A DNA stretch of 64,000 bases from Thunnus maccoyii (Eukaryota > Chordata > Actinopteri > Scombriformes > Scombridae), in the NCBI RefSeq assembly GCF_910596095.1, contig NC_056544.1:17159155-17223154 (forward strand). Direction: 5' to 3'. The position numbers and the translations under genes are program-made. Below are positions 54,701 through 64,000 of this stretch, in pieces; the stretch's first letter is position 1, and every line of letters starts with the position of its first letter. The notes beneath the pieces are model-generated. The model worked only from the letters and a program-made list of their open reading frames with translations. It searched no databases and was not told where the DNA came from.

Positions 54701-56674
54701 GGCTGATGGTGTTGCAGCTTCAGTATGTTGGACTGGGCTTGATGTTTACTGTTGCTAGAGAAAGACTAAGCATGAATCAGAGCAGAGCACGTGGTGCAGC
54801 TCTGTGGTGGGGCTGAAGGAACAGATATGTGGACTGCAGCCGGCATTGTTAATCTTCATGTGATGGCAGGTAGGAGCAGGCTAATTCACCTTTAAGACAC
54901 TTTGTGTGTATCCAAACTGTCTTAAAAGATCCATTACTGCTGTTCGCATGTGTGCAGTCACACTCTTATAGAGACAGTGTGAGGAGCACACATATCAATG
55001 GGAACGCGCGCCCACACACACACATAACACATACACACAGTCATCAAACATGCTGTAAACATTCCCTATTCACAGACATTACCAGTAAACTCACACCAGA
55101 TTTGAGGCATTGTGCTGAGCTCAGGTCCAGCCGAGAGAACAGATCCAGAACAGGTCTGGAAGCGTGTGGCTTGGAAATAAATATCATTAAACTCAGTTGT
55201 CAGATTGCATTTGGCTCGGCTGAGCGTGCCGCCAACTGTAAGAGCTTGGCTGCCCTCCATGCGAGTGCTGGTTTTCTCTCTTTCTTCCCTCTTAAACACA
55301 CACACATGCACACTAACATGCTAAAACCGCCACGCACAAAGAAACAGACAAACACATGCATGAACAAATCCACACATACTCACACACACACACACTCACA
55401 CACACTTAGACCACCTGGGAGATCTGTTTATGGAATCCGATGGAGACCACACGAGAAACAGACGTCGCTTTTATTTCACTTAAAGCAAAAAAGATTTAAA
55501 AAGACTTATTCATTTAAATCCAAAATGGAGTTTTGTCATTTGTGAACAAGGGTTACGAAATCATGCTGTGATCACAGACAAAACCTTGTAAACAAGTACA
55601 AACACAAACACACACACACACACACATGATTGGTGTTACTGGTCTGTAGCTAAATGTATAATAGTAAAATATGTTTTCATCTACCTCGCCTTGTGGTGTT
55701 TTATAGAGACAGGGCAACTCAATTAAAAAAGACAGCCCTGGTAACAAGAGCAACAAATAATGGCAACCGAACAGACACTAAAAATAAACAAGATGTTAAA
55801 GATTATGATTACTCCAGATCCACAGTACATTAAATCTTCATGACAACATGGCATTTGCCCTCTGTCTGACTCCTATCTGTGTAGGTGTAAATAAGGTGTG
55901 TGCTGGTAAACCTGTGTTGGTTTCGTGCAAAGCCAACGTTTTACAGGCACTCACCCAAAGGGAGTTCCTCCTCCCATTTGCACGAAGGGCCTTTTGTTGT
56001 CTGTGCTATGAGCGTTTTTCTCCCTTGTCGTCTTTTCTCTCATTTGAAAATAACCCAAACAGGTCCTGTAGACGTAGTAACCATGATATTATCTAAGCAT
56101 ACTTCACCTGAAGGGGGATCCCATCACTGAGATTTTTTTTTTTCTTTTTTTTTTTTTTTCCTGCCTGCACAAATGAAGCCTGGAGGCCTAAAGGCAGGCA
56201 AAACAAGTTGAGCACGGTTGAGGAAGGCTAAACCCTGCTAACAGCTTTCAGATTATCTTTTAATAGGTTGCTAAATAGTCATTTCACTTGCCTAATCCAC
56301 ACGAAGTGTCATAACCTTTTGGTTTGTGCTTATAAAACGTTAAGAGAAAGGAGGTTAAGGAGCTTGTAAGAAATGTAACGTGATTCGAAAATATCTGAAG
56401 TATTTTAAGTAAACTTGAGATAATGTTGCGCTAAGATTTCTAAAGCAGTCACCGCCTAAAACTTGAAAAACAGAGACATCAAATACAGTATGACTGAAAT
56501 GTTTATAGTATCAGTGTTCCCATCAAGATCCCACATGTCGATTTACGAAAGAAACCTTAAATGTTTAGGCACAGGGCAGCAGAGCATGGCCTCACGCAAC
56601 TGTTGTCCTTGCTGATAAAGCCTGCAGATTACTGGTCAATATTTATACTGGCATACTGACTTGTCTGTAACAAC

Positions 56675-56702
56675 AAAAAAAAAAAAAAAAAAAAAAAAAA
56701 AA
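56675..56702. repeat. A28 homopolymer
   Basis: Uninterrupted run of 28 A. Upstream sequence shows no recognisable SINE body. Confidence 0.9.
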
Positions 56703-56961
56703 GGAACATCTATTCTATCCAGTTAATGTGGTACAGGTATGATTAGACACTGTTAAATAAATTACTTTGAGTGTGTATGATGGTGTGCTTTAATGTAAAT
56801 TAACAACTTTTCAAGAGGCCGAAACATTGTCAAAGCTACTGTCAGAATCAAATTTCTTGTGGAAGATTTTCATTATAATATAATATATTTTTCTCGTGAT
56901 ATTTAGGAAGTTATTTGAGCTGCAGTGCAGTCTGCCAGACACCATGTGGAATTACTCTAGA

Positions 56962-57008
56962 AATCATGCTTTGGCTTTCTGGTCATCCCAGAAAGCCAAA
57001 GCATGATT
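56962..57008. repeat. Perfect hairpin, 21-bp arms and 5-nt loop
   Basis: Left arm 56962-56982 and right arm 56988-57008 are exact reverse complements; the loop is TCATC. The pairing stops abruptly at both ends. The word AGCCAAAGC recurs just after the right arm (57009-57020). Confidence 0.95.
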
Positions 57009-60000
57009 AGCCAAAGCAACACCTTAGTGTTGCCAGATATTACAAGATTTTCTGAACTAATTACAGACAAGTGTACAGATTTGTAATCATGTAATATATT
57101 GAAGTAACATAAGGCTCAATATTAAAGAAATAAAGCTCTGCAGATCCTCTAGTTTCCCAGCATAATGAGGAATGTCGTGATGTTTATACTGTATGTTTTA
57201 CATTTGTTTCTCTGGGTAGCTGGAGTGTCAGTTTGAATATAGCCAGAGAGGGAAATAAGGGCAAATTGTTCGGCCGTTTCAGAAGTCTGACAGTGGTTCA
57301 GCTTCATGCTTGTTCTCTGTAACTGCTGACACAGCAGCAACAACATCTGACCAGTAACATGCAAACAAGGGAGAACAAAGAAATGAGCAAGAAGATCCAT
57401 TGATGTCATCAACAGCACATGGTGTGGAGCAAATTAATTTAATTTGGATAAACATATTTATAAAAGTATAACATCCTTTTTCAGTTTAAACAAGGTGCTG
57501 ACTCAGAGTGAAAGTCCACCCAGTTACCTTGAAATTTTAATTACAAACTTAAGCTTGTCTTACAGCTGAGCTTTGATCACTGTGATTGCATATGGCTTAA
57601 GCTTCCTTTTTGAACCTTTGTATTTGATATGGTTGACTTTGACTGAATTTAACTGTTTCCATGGCAACACTTGCGTAAGTTGTATACAGGACCATGATTG
57701 GCCTCCAAAACTCATGCACTGAGAACTGACTTTTCACTGAAGTAAGAGACATCTTGTGTCCAGCAGTTTAAGTTTTGAAATGAACAATATAGATTCATAA
57801 TCATACACAAATTATTATTCAAAGCAGAATATTTTTATGGGTTTTAAAACATGCTCAGAAGGATTTTTTTTAAAGAAGTGTTGAATTAGAGATTAGAGGC
57901 CAAATACATACTTCACAATTATTTGATTCACCCATTCAACTTCTATTGTATGCAAATATTCTGCAATATTATTTCTTTTTCTAATGTTATTTTACCCTTC
58001 TACAGATCTTCCCTCAGTTTATTTACAGAAATAACAAAATAATAGTGATTGAATGGAATAATCATTCGATTACCTGATAAAACCAAACAAATCTCCTGTT
58101 ATTGCTTGAAAGCATAGATGTGTCCATGGAGACCCTGTAGAAAACAACATCCTCAGTATAAAGACAGCAGTGAAAATTATGAAGCTGTAAAACTCTGTAA
58201 ATCTGTAATGATTAAGCCTGTGCTGTAATCAAATCATTGCATATACTCTTTGGGACAGTGTGTCTCTAAACTGTGAGATCAGGAGAGATGATAAATGTTC
58301 AACAGCTGCTGGAGATTAACCTCTGGATAACGTTTACAAGAAGCATTTTGACTTTGTTGCACAAAATGAAACTGCTAGATGTTGCACAAGCACTGTAAGA
58401 TAGTTTGTTGTAAAATGTAAGTTTGGATTGTGGTGCACATAAATAATGGGAATGTTGAGCGAAGGAATACTTCAGTAGAAGTAAAGTAGGTAACTCTTTC
58501 TGTCAAAAATGTAGTGACTCAAACTTTAAGAACACCACAAATGATAGAAGTAAAAAGCTGTGCCATCTATTTCTAAATTATTTGAATGCATGCCATACAT
58601 ACACAGATTGAGATGTTTATCTGGCCTTTCTCTCTACCATAGTGTGATGATGTTAACAGTTTTGTAGCGCTGCTACTTGTCAGTAACAGTTTATGAGACT
58701 TCCTCTGCTCACACACTAGCCCTCAACACAGACCTCGCTACCCAGAACCCTGGAGAGAATAAATAGAGACAGGATAGCCCCCTTTTCTTAATGCTTTCAC
58801 TGTCATCACTCAAGCTGTTATGACGTTAAACCCCCATTCAGAGTGGAAATTATTCCCCCATTTGCGAGCTAAACTACATCCCTATCTCAGCCGCACCCTT
58901 ATTGCTGTGTTTTTGGTAGTGTTTACCCCTTTTTTGTCTAAACATGAGAGAGGAGTTAAGTGGTGTACTCACACAGAGGGTTTGTGAAGTACACATCTCA
59001 ACTTTTACACTGTATCAGTCTCCAGCACATAAAAGCTGCTTGGCCGACCGAAACAGTCTTAAATGTAACAACCTCTCATGCAAACATGACAACATTTAAG
59101 TTGTACACTGCATCAGCCAGTTTTAATACTTATTCATCTTTACAGGTATATGATTTTTTTACTCTACCTGGCTAGTTGGTCTGCATGTTGCTTTTACTGT
59201 CAGCTCCAGATATATCATGTTCCTGCCTTTCACTGATGAGGTTATTTCACTAAAAAAATGGCTGATATAAATAACATTTAAGAGTTTTTATTTAGAAACA
59301 GATAAATTGAATTTATTAACCATACCTCACAGTGCAACACTTGATCATATGTTAAATGTATTATAATTAACATAATAATTAAAAAATATGAAAATATAGG
59401 AAGGGTATGCAAAAAACAAAACAAACAAACAACAATGTGAAAAGTGGAGTGAAAAACATACACCGCATGAAAATGAATTAAAAACAATTAAACAAGCATT
59501 ATTTAACAAATGAGAAATTAAAAATTGAAACAACATAAATTTACATCATGACAGTATTTTACTGAGAAAAATCTTTGCTGGAAAATTTAGTAAGTTGTCT
59601 GAAGAATGCACAATCCTTCACACTTCTATTCTTCTCCACCTGAAGATAACCTCTTTTGTTTATATTTTTTTTATGATGCTTCAATGTTTTTTTTTTCTTT
59701 CTATCTATTTGGCAGCTCAGTCATGTTAGCTTTAAGCTAACAGAACCAAAATTGAAACTTCACAAACCAGCAACAAAACATAAAACATATGAGAGAACTT
59801 GAACTTTGTTTGCTGTTGTCTTTAAATTTGTGCCAAACAGATCATCTATTTAAGAATATTAAAGAGTCAAGAAAATAGAAAAACTTGCAAAAAGTCAGCA
59901 TAATTGTGACTTTCATACATTACAGTAGTAGTGCTTACAGGTGAAAAAACAGATGTGTGCATTAAGAGGGTGGGATGGAGCGTACAAGAAGAAACTTGTG

Positions 60001-63000
60001 AGAGCAAATATACATGATGACACTACTATAAGCCGTCTGATGATGACTAAGAACACACACATGTTTGTGCAAAACCATAATGCCCCGGTTAAATACTGAG
60101 ACACTGGCAATGCGGTTTCAAAACAGAGCTGTCAAAATACAATAATTAGTGGCTGATGAAATATTTTAAGGTGGGATGTGTTGTACAATGATACTAAACA
60201 CACAGCTGCCATAAATAGCATGAAGGAATGCCTGGAATCAACATAAAATTCTGTTTCTATTTTCAACCTCTGAATACGACTCTGAAGCCACTCAGTGAAC
60301 TTTACGCTCTCAACAGCGTAACCCTCTGAAAAACATCTGAATGTCTCAAATTAACTGCCGCCTCACACGCAAAAGCTTTTTGTTTGCATAGACAGAGACA
60401 CAACCCTTGAGCGGGAGTTATGCAAACTAAATCCCTGTCAGGAGGACATCTTCACAGGGTTATTTTTAGACATCTTGTGAAATTTGGTGCAACAGTTTAT
60501 GTACATTACTGAAATGTTATGAAAGTTTCAAATACTTTTCTCAGATATTTTAAAAAATGTTTCATAATCTGTCTTGGCATGTAGGACAATTATTTATGCA
60601 ATACATAAATGATCAAATTAAACAGATTTACACAAATACATGAACTAACTTGAAGTATGTCTCTCTCTTCACAACACCTACCTCTGTATTAATATCGTCA
60701 ACTCATAGTGGGAGGCTTTACCTGTACTGTATATCCTATGTAACAATTTGTCACTATACTTGTCAACAGATTACTGACACTCTGTTGGGCATGCACACAA
60801 AAAGCAAACATGCAAACATCAACCTCAAGTAGAAAAATCTGGTACGTGAAACCAAGGCATTAAATGAAAAATAATGCAACACAAGAACACACATTGTGTG
60901 TGTATGTAGACTCAATGTTGTTCTTAACACCTGCATTTAACTACGAATGTTTATTCCTCTTCCTTGTGGTCTCCAACAAATAACTGGAAAGCTATTTACC
61001 TTTACAAACAGCAACATACAGAGGGAACTCATTTTAGAAATCATGTGCATGTGACGGCATCTCTTTCATGAGTTACTGCTAGGCTAAGTCACCTTCCAGA
61101 CAGCATTGTATTGTTTAACTGAAGCTTAGAGGTTACAAAATTATGAGAAACTGCAGGGCTCCAACGATGAGCTAAATACACAACACAGTAAAGACATTGT
61201 CATGCAGTTAATGTGTGTTTGGCATAATCATAGTATGTTGTATTCATAAATGTATGCATGCAATTTATTATACTGGCATCAGTTTGTGTTTCTTGGAGGT
61301 TTATGAGCTGGAAACAGTGCCAACGAGTTCTTGAACTGTATTAGTCAGGTTGTCACTCACTGAAGTCTGACTACATGCTTCACAATGTTCGTCATTCCAA
61401 CATAACTACAGACCAGAGCTAAAGCTGCAGTGACAACATACTACACCTAAACAGACGTTTGCATCAGAAATGCCAAAATCACTTTCAATGTGACAAGAAA
61501 GAATGTTGCTTTTATGGACAGTGTACACCACGTACAAATATGGATGACATTATTTCACCGTTCCTCCGAGAACATTCTTCATACTGTGAAGGTTTTCTGT
61601 TTTCATAACTTACAGGTGTGTGCTTAAAAAACCTAGTTAATGAAAACTGAAAGGCCTTATCTGATCTAGTGTCTGCGTAAAGGCACCACACTGTACCGTA
61701 ATCTAATGTGCTCATAAATCTCACAGACTGATCTTGACAGAGAGTCAAAGAAAGGATAAGAAAATAAGAACAGGAGCCTCTGGTTAAAATAATTTATGGC
61801 AGGGTGTCTGTGACTACACAGACACATATCTTAACTCAAGGGGGTATTATGTAAAGCATTTTCATTATCTATGCCTGCCGAGCATCTGAATTTTCACTAC
61901 TGAATACACTACTACCTACGAGCTACTGCTTGTATATTTATATACTATATTTGTAGTAGTAAGTAAAGCTAATTTGCTGTTGTTTGTTGTAGACAAGCCA
62001 CTTTTTTTGGTACCACTGTCTAATAAAATTGTGACTACAGGCTTTAATTAATTATTAATATTCATATATTTTTTACTTTTAAATTAAATGATAATGTACT
62101 AATGCTTTATAGAAGAATGAATGACTTTTGGGTTGCCAGTTTGTGTAAAAACCCATTTTTGGTGTTTATCCTCTCTATATGGTAATATTACAGTTATGAA
62201 TGTTAATAACTCATTAATAAAGGGGTTTAATAATCAAGTCTGTAGTTGTAGGTGTTAATATGATGTTAACAAATGTGCTCCATAGTGTCTGCAGCTCTTT
62301 TCTAAAAACAAGTGAGCAAACCAGTCAAAACAAGTTTTCCCAAAAGTTATTATTTATGACTTTTAACATACCTGTAAAGCATAGTAAATGCTTTATTAAC
62401 CATTATTAAAGCTATTAGTTATACCCCTTTGGCAGTATATGAGGTTTGTCTCTGGTTTGACCTGTAAAGCCATAACAGATAGGCTGTTATTAAGTAGATC
62501 TCGATGTATGCCGTACAAGAACCAACAACAATACACGATAGCCTCACAAGCTGCTACATGCAGTGAACAGAGTGAATACATGGTATTTGAGCTCTTGTCA
62601 GTGTGTGGTTAGCTTACGGGAATCCATCCGTGACATGCCACCTTTCAAAAATAGTGACTTCACCTGGGATTGGGTGTCCCACATTGCCTGAAAATCAAAA
62701 CATTCACACCGGCACAAACACGTAAAAACACCTTGAAAACATACAGTTTGCATAAACAAAAGCTAAACCACTTGACATAGTGACAACATATCAGCGGGGC
62801 CAGAGTGTGATGTCAACACTGGTCTCCAGGTGGATTATTATTTTTCCATTTGACTATTTGGTGTTGCAGCACTACCAGTGAAACCAGTGTTTTGGTCTGA
62901 TCATTTGCAGGAAATAAGACTAGCAATTACACAAATATGGGTTGTTGAGTTCAACATGACCCAGATGAACCTGGAGGAGTGAGTAAGAGGAGAATGTATC

Positions 63001-63819
63001 ACACTGACATTAGCTACTAAAGACATAATATCATAGAATTTAGAATTATTTTCTGTGTGCCTATTCACCTGTTTTACTTCTCTCATAATTGTATAATTGT
63101 TTCCTTGGGATTGACTCTCTCTGTTCCAAAGTAATCCAAAACCCAGAGGCAGTTAATTCACAAAGAAAATAGATCACAATAACTTTCTCAGGTGAACCCA
63201 CTATCCTGGCACTGAGCAACAGGATGGAAGGACCAGACCTCACTATTTGTTTCAAGAGAGAAAAACAGAATAACAGTGGTTTCTATGTGGGCTGTTAAGT
63301 TGGAACATCTAAAGTCCACAGCTGCAGTAAAGGATGAGTGCTTTGATGTGATAAATCATAAGAGCACTTCAGTGTCTCTACTCTGTTGGCACAGAGAACA
63401 TCTTTACTGGGAGTGGTCTCAATCTTTTAACAACCTGGAGTTCATTGTTTTCAGTATAAGGAGGAATTTCAAACAGTATATGAAAGGATAGTTCAGGCTG
63501 TGATTACAGTGCTGCCTGGAACTGACAAATGACCCTAAACTGAGATTTTACCTGCAGGCACTGCACCTTAGAAATACAAAGGAAGCATACGCCACCTGGT
63601 TGTCTCAGGTGAAATAGTCCCAAGGTGTCTGCCAGATCACATTTCACAGGTGAGACAGTAATAAAGCCGCATTGAATAGGGTGTTCAGTGAACGTCATCT
63701 CTTACTAATTGCTAAATACTATACTTTAAGTTTCTGATGAAACTCTGATTATGATCATGGTTTTATTATAGACAATCACGCACGCAATGTGAAGATGTTT
63801 TGTGATGCTCCAAACCTTT

Positions 63820-64000
63820 TGAAATCATCTAACTCCGCCCTCCCGGGGTTGGTCCTGAGTTGAGGTGAGCTATAAACAGCTGCTGACACCGACTGTAGGT
63901 GAGACGGGCTTCAGAGCCCCGGCAGGTATGACACAAAGACAGACTTCTTTGGATCCAATTTAAAGGACTCAGCGCCTTGAACGCACACAAGCTCCGAGAC
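63820..64000 (+). promoter_or_regulatory. Promoter-like sequence and 5'UTR of a gene to the right
   Basis: The last 180 bases switch from AT-rich desert to GC-richer sequence, with a GC box (CTCCGCCCTCCC at 63834-63845), TATAAA at 63871-63876 and purine/pyrimidine-mixed sequence with no clear ATG-led frame of length. This fits a core promoter with start near 63900. From vertebrate synteny to the right of IRF4, a fox gene such as foxq1 is the best guess, but no coding sequence is seen. Confidence 0.4.

Larger units (their letters stand above)
54701..63815. other. Gene-poor region, fifth part
   Basis: No coding exon recognised on either strand. The 213-codon plus-strand frame at 54904-55545 is built largely from CA repeats and shows no domain. 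It includes CA runs (55005-55020, 55380-55407, 55604-55625), a T run (56131-56160), an A run (56675-56702) and the perfect hairpin at 56962-57008. Mixed-composition blocks at 55065-55260, 58690-58930 and 60350-60470 are candidates for conserved regulatory sequence. Confidence 0.5.

Noticed and set aside
54904..55545. 213-codon plus-strand frame
   Set aside because: Rich in His/Thr from CA repeats, no domain, no splice or start context, and it lies in a gene-free stretch.
56962..57008. Reading the perfect hairpin as a miRNA gene
   Set aside because: The stem is only 21 bp with a 5-nt loop and has no mismatches or lower-stem extension typical of animal pri-miRNA.

Overview
The window is vertebrate nuclear DNA, almost certainly from a ray-finned (percomorph-like) fish. 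Genes are split into small exons with GT/AG introns. Their products closely match vertebrate families. The non-coding part is AT-rich and carries microsatellites plus small inverted-repeat transposons and SINE/LINE tails typical of teleosts. No bacterial, phage or CRISPR features are present.

Layout. (1) 1-4.4 kb: the last two coding exons (+ strand) of a non-visual opsin of the Opn5 (neuropsin) superfamily, whose 5' exons lie left of the window; a degraded retroelement fragment sits in its intron. (2) 8.2-13.1 kb, minus strand: a complete 10-coding-exon ripk1 (kinase, intermediate region, RHIM, death domain; 687 aa predicted). (3) 16.5-22.1 kb, plus strand: a complete 7-exon dusp22 (191 aa), with a deleted Tc1-like transposon in intron 1 and a very long GA repeat in intron 4. 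(4) 23.2-30.9 kb, plus strand: a complete irf4 (462 aa, 8 coding exons plus a 5' exon). (5) 31-63.8 kb: a long gene-poor stretch with irf4 3'UTR, nested MITEs and microsatellites. (6) The right edge (about 63.82-64.0 kb) looks like the promoter and 5'UTR of a further rightward gene; from the vertebrate DUSP22-IRF4-FOXQ1/FOXF2/FOXC1 neighbourhood a fox gene is the best guess, but no coding sequence is visible.

The exon phases of ripk1, dusp22 and irf4 all join in frame, so the models are internally consistent. The three genes share immune and stress signalling themes: RIPK1 (TNF/TLR signalling, cell death), DUSP22 (MAPK/Lck-pathway phosphatase) and IRF4 (lymphoid and pigment-cell transcription factor). 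Their adjacency is inherited vertebrate synteny, not an operon.

I found no undescribed multi-gene system. The most unusual items are a perfect 21-bp-arm hairpin (56962-57008), a three-layer nested repeat at 38.6-39.9 kb, a MITE with a perfect 8-bp target duplication (53992-54458), a hAT-like MITE inside a deleted Tc1 element in dusp22, a poly-serine insertion in the IRF4 association domain, a possible upstream in-frame start in irf4, and homopolymer or UG tracts directly next to ripk1 splice sites.
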